A stretch of 64,000 nt of DNA from Gracilaria domingensis (lineage: Eukaryota > Rhodophyta > Florideophyceae > Gracilariales > Gracilariaceae), in assembly GCA_022539475.1 (NCBI GenBank), contig VCMS01000042.1, forward strand, positions 337,561 to 401,560, given 5' to 3'. The notes beneath the pieces are model-generated. The model was not told the origin of the DNA and searched no databases. It saw only the letters and a list, made by a program, of their open reading frames with translations. Both the position numbers and the translations under genes were made by a program. This document shows, in pieces, positions 1 through 8,827 of this stretch (its first letter is position 1; every line of letters begins with the position of its first letter).

Positions 1-199
1 GGAGGTGCGCGTGCGCAGCCACTTCAAGAAGTACGAGGCGGTGCGCGACGTGGTGCTGGAGGCGCGCGCGCTCAACGAGCTGGGGCAGGGCTTCACGGTG
101 GACAACGACCTGATGACGCCCAGCTTCAAGCTCAAGCGGCCGCAGCTGCGCGCGCGCTACGGCGCGCAGCTGGACGCGCTGTACGCGCAGCTGCAGTAG
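1..199 (+). CDS. Long-chain acyl-CoA synthetase, C-terminal end (partial)
   Basis: The frame is open from the window edge to a TAG at 197-199, so only the last 65 or so residues are present. The end has the arrangement typical of long-chain acyl-CoA synthetases (AMP-forming): a helix-rich stretch, then 'DNDLMTPSFKLKRPQ' and a closing 'LYAQLQ'. In the family this is the C-terminal subdomain that closes over the adenylate; the lysine region 'FKLKRPQ' is conserved in eukaryotic LACS/ACSL. These enzymes convert free fatty acids to acyl-CoA with ATP, usually at ER, peroxisome or plastid envelope membranes. The upstream domains lie outside the window, so location and substrate cannot be judged. Codons are almost all G or C in the third position, as in the next four genes. 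I am fairly sure of the family, not of the paralogue. Confidence 0.8.
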   Translation, partial: EVRVRSHFKKYEAVRDVVLEARALNELGQGFTVDNDLMTPSFKLKRPQLRARYGAQLDALYAQLQ

Positions 200-429
200 G
201 CGAGGTAAAGGCGGCGGCGGCGGCGGCGGCCGCTCAGCCGGCCGCGCCAACGGCGGCGGCCGCCAGCGGCGCGCGCCAATTCAGCCGCGCGGCAGCGGCC
301 GCGGCGCGGAGCGCGCGCGTGCAGCGGGCGCGTAGGTACAACAAGCGGCGCGCAGCAAGCGGCGCGGCGCGGCTCCAGCAATGCGCGCGGCGCCGTGCTC
401 GCGCTCTCCGCGCGCGCGCCAGCCGCCCA

Positions 430-437
430 CATAAATC
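430..437 (+). promoter_or_regulatory. TATA-like box before the proline-rich gene
   Basis: CATAAATC stands out as an AT-rich octamer in otherwise almost pure G/C sequence, about 100 bp before the ATG at 539. Similar CATAAAAG boxes precede other genes in this window. Placed by position and composition only. Confidence 0.4.
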
Positions 438-506
438 GCGCGCGCGCCGCGCCGCGCCGCGTCCGCCTTCCGCGCGCGCCGTAGCCCCCACAGCTCGCCC
501 CCCATC

Positions 507-538
<32 letters not shown>

Positions 539-539
<1 letters not shown>

Positions 540-1097
540 TGTCGCTGTACCCCGCGCCGTTCGACGACCCGCTGCTGCACGCCACCGCGCCGCCGCCGTC
601 GCCGCCGCCGCCGCCGCTGCCGCTGCCGCTGCCGCTGCCGCTGCCGCTGCCGCTGCCGCTGCCGCTGCCGCTGCCGCTGCCGCTGCCGCTGCCGCTGCCG
701 CTGCCGCTGCCGCTGCCGCTGCCGCTGCCGCCCGCCGCGCACTTGTTCGGCCACGCGCACGCGCACGCGCACGCGCACGCGCACGCGCAGCCGCTGTCGC
801 AGCCGGCGCCGCCGCCGCTCGCGCACTTTGGCGCGCCGCCGGCGCGCCGGCTGGCGCCCGCCGCCGCGCCGCTGGCGCCGCCGGCGCGGCCGCCGCCCCC
901 CCGCCGCCGCCGCCGCCCGCGCTGCGGCTGCCCGCGCGCGCGCCGCCGCCGCCGCCGCCGCCGCGGCACGACACGTACGTGCCGCGCCGCGCGCCGCAGC
1001 CGCCGCCGCCGCACGCGTCGGCGCTGCACGCGTTTCTGGCGCCGCCCGCGCCGTGCTACGCGCCGCCGCCGTACGGCGCGCTGCCGCTGCCGACGCG

Positions 1098-1138
<41 letters not shown>

Positions 1139-1221
1139 GCGCGGCGGGCGCGGCGCCCGCGCTGCAGGCGGCGCCGTACGGCTACCCGGCGCGGCGCGCG
1201 CGCAGCGATTCGCTGGCCTAA
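539..1221 (+). CDS. Proline-rich low-complexity protein, apparently frameshifted
   Basis: Not recognised as a known family. The ATG at 539 follows a GCC-rich leader and opens as MSLYPAPFDDPLLHATAPPP, then 19 Pro-Leu dipeptides, six His-Ala dipeptides and a Pro/Ala-rich linker. In that frame the sequence turns into implausible poly-arginine after about 903. The overlapping frame one base earlier carries a natural proline-rich tail (motifs RHDTYVPRRAP and CYAPPPYGALPLP, a run of 13 prolines, ending RRARSDSLA) with a TAA at 1219-1221. The two halves meet at a run of seven C at 896-902, where one missing base would explain the switch. A sequencing undercall in a homopolymer is most likely; a short intron or a real mutation is possible. 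The tract is probably disordered. Its stop lies 44 bp from the stop of the convergent glycosyltransferase gene. Confidence 0.55.
613..729 (+). repeat. Hexanucleotide tract (CCGCTG), about 19 units
   Basis: An uninterrupted GCC-GCT alternation encodes (Pro-Leu)19 in the proline-rich gene. A second in-frame tract at about 752-787, (CACGCG)6, encodes (His-Ala)6. The lack of any interruption suggests recent expansion and probable length variation between individuals. Confidence 0.9.
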
Positions 1222-1265
1222 CTGTACTGTAACTGATTCCATAACTTTCTGTATATGTCGCTAAG

Positions 1266-2738
1266 TTACCACGCGGCGCAGCCGAGGCGGTTGCGCCGCA
1301 CGCTGTCGCTGACGGCGGCGTACAAGTGGTCGTCGCGTAAAAAGCTGTCAAAGCCGTGGCGCGCGTAGTCGAACGGCACCGCGCGCTCGCCCGCCAGCAG
1401 CTCCGCCTCGTGCAGCGGCAGCAGCATGAGCGCGCGCCCCACGTGGCGCACCACCTGCATGGACAGCCCCGAGAGGCTGCCGACGAAAAAGTCGCAGCCC
1501 AGCATCACGCGCACCGCCTCCAGCGTGTCGGACGCGATGTGCGTCTCCACGCGCACGTCGCGCCGCCCGCGCCAGCGCCGGTGGCGCGCAAACAGCCGCC
1601 GCCAGTGGCCGGCGCCGCGCACGGCGCCGCGCTCGTCCACGTACAGCGGCCGCATCGTGGCGGCGTCGTGGTTGTCCTTGACGCGCGCGCCGCGCGCCGC
1701 CACCACGCCCTCCGAGAACACGTGCACGCTGAGCGGCGCGCGCGCGCGCAGCACGTCGTCCAGCGCCATGCGCACGCGCCCGGCCACGTCCACAAAGGTG
1801 GCGTCCGGCAGCAGCACGCGCTGCGTGTAGTTGAAGAAGTCGCCGCGCCGCACGTGCAGCGCGATGTGCACGCGCGCCGCGTCGCGCAGCGCCGCCGGCG
1901 GCGGCCGCGCGCGCGCGCGCGCCCAGTACTTGTGCGCAAACCAGTCGCGCGTGCGGCTGAAGTTGGTGTACAGGTAGTCGCGGAAGCAGCGCTTGGGGCG
2001 CATCTGGAACAGCGTGTTGGGCTCGCCGTACGCGCCCACAAAGCTGCGGAACAGCGGCGCGCAGCGCTGCTCGGCGCGCGCGCCGTGCAGCAGCAGGCAG
2101 TCGGCCACGGCGTCCGGGATCACCACCGTCTGGTCGAACAGCCCGCCGCGGCGGCGCGGTCGCACGCGGCGGCACACCACGTTGGGCGCGGGCAGCTCGC
2201 AGCTGTCGTTGACCAGCGCCGGCTGCAGGCAGCCGCGCCGCAGCACGTGCTCGCGCGTGGCCTCGCCGTCGCGCCAGCCGAACAGCGTGTCCACCGCCAG
2301 GCGGTCCGCCACGCTGAGCGAGCCGTACGTGCTGACGCGGTGGCTGTAGCTCAGCCGCAGCGACAGCGCCATGAGCAGCTCGTAGTTGAGCAGGCAGCTG
2401 CGGTGGCCCAGCCCGTCGCCCACCTCGCGCGGCAGCGACGACATGAACACGCGGTTGCGCGACTCGGCGAGGCTGCGCGCGCGCGGCGGCAGCAGCGCGC
2501 GCTGCGCGCGCGTGAAGCGCGAGCCAAAGTGCGCGCGCGCGCGCGGCGAGCAGCTGCGCGCGAAGGGCAGGCGCAGCGCGCGCGGCGCCAGCGGCGCGTG
2601 CAGGCGGAACAGCGAGGCGGCGCGCGGCGGCGCGCGCGGGTACGGGAAGAGCGCCAGCAGCAGCAGCGCCGACACGAACGAGGCGGGCAGCAGCGTGCGC
2701 CTGCGCTGCTTGGCGGCGGCGGCGGCGGCGGGCGGCAT
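1266..2738 (-). CDS. Type II membrane glycosyltransferase, fucosyltransferase-like
   Basis: 490 residues from the ATG at 2736-2738. A short N-terminal tail with a basic KQRRR stretch precedes one hydrophobic segment at about residues 15-33, then a Pro/Ala/Arg-rich stem and a C-terminal catalytic region: the type II layout of Golgi glycosyltransferases. Residues 295-301 read HVRRGDF, the sugar-nucleotide-binding HxRRGD motif of the fucosyltransferase superfamily (GT11, GT23, GT37 and O-FucT relatives). A later CDFFVGSLSGLSM at about 410-425 matches the distal 'unattainable-site' motif of that superfamily. Several cysteines (for example in RSCLL, RRGCL, DSCEL) could form lumenal disulphides. 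The likely role is transfer of fucose or another sugar to a glycan in the Golgi; acceptor and linkage cannot be told. An upstream in-frame extension exists but is low-complexity and crosses the intergenic G-rich tract, so the first Met before the TM segment was chosen. Confidence 0.65.
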   Translation of the reverse strand: MPPAAAAAAKQRRRTLLPASFVSALLLLALFPYPRAPPRAASLFRLHAPLAPRALRLPFARSCSPRARAHFGSRFTRAQRALLPPRARSLAESRNRVFMSSLPREVGDGLGHRSCLLNYELLMALSLRLSYSHRVSTYGSLSVADRLAVDTLFGWRDGEATREHVLRRGCLQPALVNDSCELPAPNVVCRRVRPRRRGGLFDQTVVIPDAVADCLLLHGARAEQRCAPLFRSFVGAYGEPNTLFQMRPKRCFRDYLYTNFSRTRDWFAHKYWARARARPPPAALRDAARVHIALHVRRGDFFNYTQRVLLPDATFVDVAGRVRMALDDVLRARAPLSVHVFSEGVVAARGARVKDNHDAATMRPLYVDERGAVRGAGHWRRLFARHRRWRGRRDVRVETHIASDTLEAVRVMLGCDFFVGSLSGLSMQVVRHVGRALMLLPLHEAELLAGERAVPFDYARHGFDSFLRDDHLYAAVSDSVRRNRLGCAAW

Positions 2739-2745
2739 GGCTGGG

Positions 2746-2870
2746 GCGGGGGATGGGCAGGGGGATGGGCGATCGGAGCGAGGGGGCAATGGGCGATCGG
2801 CAGCGAGGGGGGAGGGGGAGGGGGGATATGGGGATCGGCGCGAGGGGGAGGGGGGAGGGGGATGCGGAGC
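2746..2870. repeat. G-run tract in the promoter of the glycosyltransferase gene
   Basis: The plus strand carries many runs of four to six G separated by short spacers, including GGGGGAGGGGGGATATGGGG. It lies in the only 146 bp between two minus-strand genes, so it must contain the promoter of the downstream gene and the 3' end of the upstream one. G-quadruplex formation on the non-template side is possible. Confidence 0.7.
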
Positions 2871-2884
2871 GTTTGGTTTTGGCT

Positions 2885-3307
2885 TTACACGTTGATGAGC
2901 GTGTTCTCGATGACGTCGCCGTTGGGCAGCTGCACGTGGTAGGCGAGCTTGTACGGGCGGGTGACGACGGCGTTGCGGAACACAAAGCGCACGGTGACGA
3001 CGGCGCGCGCGGCGGGCGGCGCGTCCTTGAGCGCGTGGAACACGCTGCACTCGACGTCGTTGTCGAACACGTCGCGGCGGAAGGAGCGGCCCTGCAGGAA
3101 GGCGTTGTACGGCTGGTCGCCCACGCCGCCGATGGACGGCGCCACCACGAGCGCGGGCGCGTCGCCCGGCGCGGCCTCGGCCGCCAGCAGGAAGCGGCGC
3201 ACGGGCTCGGCCAGCGGCGAGCCGGCGCGCAGGTGCGCGCGCGCCACCGCCGCCTGCACCCACTCCAGCCGCCCGTTGGTGGGCGACACGCAGAACGCGC
3301 GCAGCGA

Positions 3308-3351
<44 letters not shown>

Positions 3352-3412
3352 GCGCCGCCACCAGCTCGGGCTCGAACGGCGCCGCGTGCTCCTCGCCCTC
3401 CGCCATGTCCAT
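2885..3412 (-). CDS. Unrecognised 175-aa protein with a polyglycine tract
   Basis: I do not recognise the family. The likely starts are two close ATGs (3410-3412 and 3404-3406), giving MDMAEGEEHAAPFEPEL or MAEGEEHAAPFEPEL; an upstream in-frame Met lies in a CT-rich leader and is less likely. After an acidic start comes a run of about 14 glycines encoded by a (GCC)n tract on the plus strand. The rest is a compact domain of about 125 residues with helix-like then strand-like character (SIGGVGDQPYNAFLQG, then ending KLAYHVQLPNGDVIENTLIN). Alternating hydrophobics near the end suggest a small alpha/beta or NTF2/lipocalin-like fold, but that is a guess. No signal peptide or membrane segment is visible. 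It diverges from the ABC1-kinase gene across 266 bp, so the two may share a promoter. Codon use is extremely GC-rich, as in its neighbours. Confidence 0.6.
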
Positions 3413-3514
3413 GTCGCTCTCTCTCGCTCTCTCTGTCGGTCGATGCCGCACAGAGCATGCAGTCGCTCTTGTCTCTCCGTCTCATTCTTCCGCTCTGTAC
3501 ACGCGGTGCGTGCG

Positions 3515-3585
3515 CGCCCACGCCGCCCACGCGCCCACGCCGCCCACGCGCCCACGTCGCCCACGCGCCCACGTCGCCACGTTGC
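3515..3585. repeat. Short minisatellite, CGCCCACG-type units
   Basis: Tandem, slightly variable CGCCCACGC/CGCCCACGT units fill the centre of the divergent promoter between the 175-aa protein gene and the kinase gene. They are C/G-rich and could bind GC-box factors; nothing more can be said. Confidence 0.75.
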
Positions 3586-3599
3586 GCACAGCGCTTCTT

Positions 3600-3621
3600 C
3601 ACTGATGGTGAGCCATCAGTG
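3600..3621. promoter_or_regulatory. Perfect 9-bp inverted repeat in a divergent promoter
   Basis: CACTGATGG and CCATCAGTG are exact reverse complements separated by TGAG. The site is 58 bp before the kinase ATG and about 190 bp before the divergent start. It could be a dimeric operator-like site or a 5'UTR hairpin. Confidence 0.5.
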
Positions 3622-3678
3622 ACAGGGATGACCACTACTGCCGCGAGCTCAGTCGTTCATTCACCTTCATCATTCGCC

Positions 3679-6600
3679 ATGGCCGCGCCCCGCCGCTGCG
3701 TCTTCGTGCCGTGCGCGCCGCGCGCGCCGCGCGCGCCGCGCCGCGCCGCCGCGCGTGCCGCCGCGCCGCCGCGCTGGCGCTGCGCCGCCGCCGCCGGCCG
3801 CCGCCGCCGCGTCTCGCGCCGCGCCTTCCTGCTGGCCGCCGCCGCCGCCGCCGCAACCGCCGCCGCCACCGCCACCGCCGCCGACGCGAGCCCCATGCTC
3901 GACACGGAGCTGGCGCCGCGCCCGCCGCACCGCGACGACGAGGCCGTGCTGGACTGGATGCGCCCGCCGGAGGAGCGCCTCGGCTTCAACGAGGAGGCCG
4001 ACGAGGCGCCCGACGCCGCCGCCGCCGCCGAGGCGCACCACCACGCGCCGCCGTCGCTGGAGCGCCTCGAGGCCGACGCCGCGCGCTTCACCACCGCCAC
4101 GCCCGACGACTACGCGCGCGTCACGCGCGTGGGCAGCCCGCACGACGTGCCGCGCATGGCGCAGGTGTACCTGGCGCGCGCGGGCGTCACCGCCTTCGTG
4201 GCCGCCTTCTGCGCCGCCGCCATGGCCGTGTCGGAGCGCGAGAGCCTGCGCACCGCGCTGCCCGTCGTGTACGACCACACCGTGCTGCACCTCTACTTCA
4301 GCATCCGCCCGGACCGCGTGCTGCGCCGCATGATGCTCTTCTTCCGCGAGATCGCGCAGCTGTCGCTCGCGCTGGCCGCCGACCGCGCGCGCCTCGCGCT
4401 GGACCGCCGCGCCGCGCGCGCCGCCGCGCTCACCGCGCCGCAGCTCGCCGCGCGCGCCGCCGCGCGCGAGGCGCGCTGGGCCGTGCAGCTGCGCGAGGCC
4501 ATGACGCGCCTGGGGCCCGCCGTCATCAAGTTTGGCCAGGCCGCCGCCACGCGCCAGGACCTGTTCGCCGCGCCCGTCGTGCGCGAGCTGCAAAAGCTGC
4601 AGGACGCCGTGCTGCCCTTCTTCCCCATGGCGCGCGCCTACCAGCTCATCCGCAACGAGCTGGGCGCCGCGCCCGACCACATCTTCGACGCCATCTCGCC
4701 CGAGCCCGTCGCCGGCGCCAGCCTGGGCATGGTGTTCAAGGCCAAGGTCGAGGGCGTCGACGTTGCCGTCAAGGTGCAGCGCCCCGAGGTCGCCGAGCAG
4801 ATTGCCATGGACTGCTACATTGTGCGCTACTTTGCCACCGTCGCCAACGTGCTGCTGCGCAGCAGAACCGACTTTGCCGCCGCCGTCGATGAGTACGCCA
4901 GCCGCCTGTTTGAGGAGCTGGACTACACCACCGAGCTCGCCAATATGACCAAGTTTCGCGACGTGTACGGCGCCGTGCCGGGCATCTATTTGCCCAAGGT
5001 CTTCCCCGAGTACTGCTCGCGCCGCGTGCTGGTCTCCGAGTGGGTGGACGGCGTCAAGCTCATCGACGATGAGGCAAAGATCAAGCAGGAGGACCTGCCG
5101 CTCGTGGAGAACGGAATCAGGTTTGCGCTCATGCAACTGCTGGACAAGGGCTACATGCACGCCGGTACGTTTTGCCCATTGCCGTGATACACATGCCTGT
5201 TGCGCTTACTTACTCTTTTGGATGCGTGTGCCTTCCTTGTTTCAATGCCTCCACAGACATGCACAATGGCAACAGTAAGTTTTCTCACTGCTCTCTCTCT
5301 CACTCATCTCGCGCCATTCCCGTGGCTCCGAGCCGCAGCAAGTTTTTGGGGCAAAACAGAGTCTCTGACAACTGTTTTGTCTTTTTCGTTCGTTTGCACC
5401 TGCACCTCCATCTGTTGCTGGCGCGCAGTGCTAAAGACCAAATCTGGCTATCTTGCGTACATCGACTTTGGCATAATCTCCGAGGTTCCGAGCTCCGTGC
5501 GAGAGTCCTTGGTGTGCGCGCTCATGCATCTCATCCACGGCGAGTATACCTACCTCGCCGAAACCTTTGTTGGACTGGCCGTCATGCGCTCTGATGACGT
5601 TGAGATTGAGCTTCCGCTGTTGTCTGAGGCGCTGCGTGACGCGCTGGAACCGCCCACGGCCGACTTGACCGACGATGAGGCCGGCGAGCTTGAGCGTTTG
5701 CGGCGTTTTTCGCTGGTTGGCATTGTTGGCAAGTTCCTCACGCTTGGAAGTCGATTCCCGTTCGTGTTTAACGACTACTTCTTGAATAACCTGCGCTGCC
5801 TCGGAATGCTTGAAGGTCTCGCGCTAAACGCCGATCCTAGATTTAGTATCCTCGGAGTCGTTTACCCGTATGTGGTCCGAAAGATTCTCACAGATCCATC
5901 CCCGCGCTTTCGCCGCGCCCTCGGTTCGCTCGTGATTGACTCGTACGGAAGAATGAGGTGGAACAGGATTGGCCAGCTTCTGCACGACGTGCAGGCCACG
6001 GCCGCGTCCACGACGTTTGACTTTGATAAGACCTCATCCATGGGCCTCGGTATTCGAACCAAGGACGGGCCGCAGCCGCTTCCTTTGAGCGCAAGGAATA
6101 AGCATAGAATAACGCGCATTGAAACTGCCGATGGCAAGACGGTGGCCGAGTCCGCAGTCTCCCCCAAGTCGTCTGCTGCGTCTCCGGACCTCATTCTGCA
6201 GTTCATCACGTCAAAGTCGGGAAGATTTCTGCGAGAGTATATCATCAAGAAGACGATATTGAATATGGAGCAGGACTGGACCGCTAGAGTGGACAAGCTC
6301 TTCGGGACATTGGACATTGCAGTTTCCCCACGTGAGCGTAATGGCGTGTATTCTGAGCCAAACCAGAGTGTCAATCGCAGCTTTGCGTTGCAGGCAACAG
6401 AACGCGAACTTTCAGACGAAGCCACGCGAAAGAGGACACGACTGTTCTTCAGACGATCCCCGTTTTGGAAAAAGTTTCGCGTGCTCCTACGACTTGCTCC
6501 TGGCTTCCTTGTTCCTCTGGTTCAGACCCTCATGCACATTTCGTTGTACTTTCTTTCTAGATCTGCACAGGCGATTCGCGGAAAGCAAGAGCAAGACGCT

Positions 6601-6783
6601 GTATCTGCGGCAGACCCAATGGCGCTGGACACCTCGAAGGATTCCAGTTTGGCGGCATCGGGTGACGCTGTTCGCGAAAGTTGGTCCGCCACCGAAGATG
6701 CACGCAGGTCGAAAGAGTGGAAACCTTTCGATTCAGGGTTTCTGCGGCGCTCGCAAGCGAGTAGTTCGTCGCAGACTGTATGA
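3679..6783 (+). CDS. ABC1/UbiB-family atypical kinase (ABC1K), three exons
   Basis: I join 3679-5164, 5257-5274 and 5429-6783 (952 aa); both introns (92 and 154 bp) are GT-AG and keep frame. Kinase signatures in order: KFGQ at 284-287 (the family-specific KxGQ), an alanine/glycine loop GASLGMVFKAK, VAVK with Lys365, the catalytic loop HADMHNGN at 494-501 and DFG at 514-516. The usual HADPHPGN is varied at Pro to Met and Pro to Asn, but the catalytic Asp and metal-binding Asn are kept. ABC1 kinases act on isoprenoid-quinone metabolism in plastoglobules and mitochondria. The leader is long, Arg/Ala-rich and contains SRRAFLL followed by an alanine-rich hydrophobic stretch (about 46-70), which resembles a chloroplast transit plus twin-arginine-type signal. 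The C-terminus has a hydrophobic segment (VLLRLAPGFLVPLVQTL region) and a Ser/Arg-rich tail. The start is the first ATG with a GCC-ATG-G context. Confidence 0.9.
5257..5274 (+). other. 18-nt microexon encoding the kinase catalytic loop
   Basis: The exon ACATGCACAATGGCAACA is bounded by ...CCACAG before and GTAAGT after. Joined to flanking exons it supplies most of HADMHNGNM, and the read-through continues in frame to the DFG motif. Unspliced, exon 1 would run into a stop after GYMHAGTFCPLP, losing the active site. Confidence 0.9.
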
Positions 6784-7564
6784 GGCAGCGAATTCCGCAG
6801 CGCCAAAGGACAACAACTCCAGACCCCCTTTCTTTTTGTCGTTGTCATCGTTTCAGGGGATTCGAGATAAATCATGGGGACACTCACGAGTATGATGTTG
6901 GGGATGCACTACACTTGCATCTTGGATGAGCCGGGCTTCTCTTCTTTCACCGACTAGCAAACTATCCTACCGGGTTATGGGACGCCTTGGTCTGGGTGTC
7001 AAACATGATAAGAGCCGAACGAGAATGTTGAAGCTCCGTCGTAAGCGGGCACGATTGTAATTGCTCCATTTCGGATACCGTGCAGTGACAAGCCCCGTCC
7101 CTGGTAGGGAAGATTGCCGAACAATGCGCATTGGCGTGTTAAAAGTCTTAAACATGATGTTGGTCTGCGCTCCGCAAAGCTGGAACTCAGCAAACTCATT
7201 CTTTACACGGTGCTGGGCACTAGAACGGGAGGTTGTTCAAACTCGAAAGATACCTCATCTACGGAACATGCAGGGGGCACCGCGACCATCTTATATCACG
7301 AGGATGAACGCAAGTGTATATGAACTGGAAGCCAGGATACTAAACGGCATAGGGAGCGTTTTCGAAGATAGCATGTAATGAACTCATAGTACGGCACCGT
7401 TGATTCGATCTTAGCGAGTTTCTTTGCTCAGAACTTCGCGGAATTGATTCAATGTGCTTGTTTTGCAGCATTGTGAAGTGTCAAGATCCCCACCGTGCTC
7501 GTGTAGATATCGCAGAGATAGTTCAGGGAGAATGAATTAAACCTGCATAGAAACAGTTTTTCAG
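6784..7564. other. Intergenic, no gene seen
   Basis: Only short open frames without start context or family resemblance. It must include the kinase gene's 3'UTR. Base composition is balanced, unlike the GC-rich start of the window. Confidence 0.5.
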
Positions 7565-7924
7565 CTAAGATGGATCTGTTGCCTTCGCGGATCCGGGGGG
7601 ATTCGATGACGTTGGCTTCTCCACATCCTCACGTGCAGAATTGTTTGTATCAGTTGGTTCTTCAGTCGAAGCCTCTTGCTCTTGATTGCTTGAAGGCTGA
7701 CGTAGTGGATGACGTTTTGGCATTACAAATAGATTCTGAGGCAAGCAACGAACCACTTCAGAGATGGGTGGAAGAGCCCGCAGAACTAATGACGCTCCAC
7801 TAGAGACGCGGGCAGCTTCAACAATTATAGGACGCAGCAATGTCATTTCCCCTTGTGGCAGAAGGTCAACCCTATAATGGAACGTGAATGTTGGCACAAA
7901 ACAGAAGTATTGCGCAATCCAAAC
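7565..7924 (-). CDS. Possible exon of an unrecognised protein
   Basis: The minus frame is open from a TGA at 7925-7927 to a stop at 7565-7567. It reads like real protein: WIAQYFCFVPTFTFHYRVDL, then LPQGEMTLLRPIIVEAARVS, then a polar tail rich in Glu, Ser, Thr and Pro that ends TDPS. There is no ATG at the front of the aromatic stretch, so this would be an internal or last exon, or a decayed remnant. I do not recognise it and saw no convincing upstream exon. Chance is possible at this length (about 119 codons). Confidence 0.3.
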   Translation of the reverse strand, partial: VWIAQYFCFVPTFTFHYRVDLLPQGEMTLLRPIIVEAARVSSGASLVLRALPPISEVVRCLPQNLFVMPKRHPLRQPSSNQEQEASTEEPTDTNNSAREDVEKPTSSNPPGSAKATDPS

Positions 7925-7927
7925 TCA

Positions 7928-8827
7928 AAGAAATCGAGGAGTCACTGACGACGTCTCGGGCCAAGATTCTACTGTACCTTATGCAAGGTTCATCGTAGCG
8001 ACGACTCTTTAGACTCCTTGTTGCAGACGAGTTGTGTTGTACGGGCGACCCCTGCTGCCTTCGTCACGACATCGGTCACTGCGGAAGCTGACCAGCTCTA
8101 ATCTACCAGCGTAGATTCTACACGTATAAGGAATCCTTATCGAGGAAGGCTTCTACCCTTGGTAAGTTGATTTTGTCAAAAACTTCTGTTTTCCCAACTT
8201 GCATCTGCACTGGACCTGCACTGGGATTCCCAAGCTTCATCTGCTCTGGGGCCGGAACTCGCATTCAGGGCCACGAGCTTTGTCGTATGACTCGGGACGA
8301 ACTTTGGATAGAGTACCGTCGTAAACCACGCAGGGACAAGGAGAGCTCTGTCTCTCCACGAGACAAACCGACAGTGCAGAAGATACCAACCCGTGCTTTG
8401 CTATCACATTGAACAATCTTTCAAGCGCGCATTACTACCGACGGTACATTGCGTGCGTGGTGGATCAAGAATATGGTGGTGTCCATGTTGGATGCAGAAA
8501 GTGTCGGCTGAATACCAACATTCAATCGATGCATCTCTCATTTAGTGCCGCTAAAGAATCCAGGCCACACTGCAACGCCCAATGCAGATTTCTTATCTTT
8601 CACTTGGGTTATCCAAAGGATACCGCCATATGGTGAAATGTCAAGAGTCAAGTGAGCTTCATCACTTTATTCACGACAACGAATGTAAGTGATCTCATGT
8701 ATAATACCAGCAGCTACACTCCACACCCAATGTACGAAGAACTAGAAGCGGCAGAAGAATGTCCGATGGCCGCGTACCGTCAACTTGATATAATGCTGTG
8801 GACTCCAAGAAACCGGCAGTGAATGAG
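7928..8827. other. Intergenic, no gene seen
   Basis: Short frames only, on both strands, none with recognisable motifs. It includes the 3' flank of the minus-strand two-TM protein gene. Confidence 0.45.

Noticed and set aside
157-1351. Several long minus- and plus-strand frames of poly-Arg, poly-Ala and poly-Gly across the first 1.3 kb
   Set aside because: They are the other phases of GCC/GCG/CCG repeats. Only the chosen readings contain varied residues and a sensible start or end.
1348-3635. A 789-residue minus frame joining the glycosyltransferase to upstream sequence
   Set aside because: The extra 299 residues cross the G-run spacer and the antisense phase of the 175-aa gene. The Met just before the TM segment fits a type II protein.
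3670-5160. A 496-residue minus frame opposite kinase exon 1
   Set aside because: It is rich in Gly, His, Arg and Val as expected from the complement of GC-rich coding sequence, and the plus strand has the kinase motifs.
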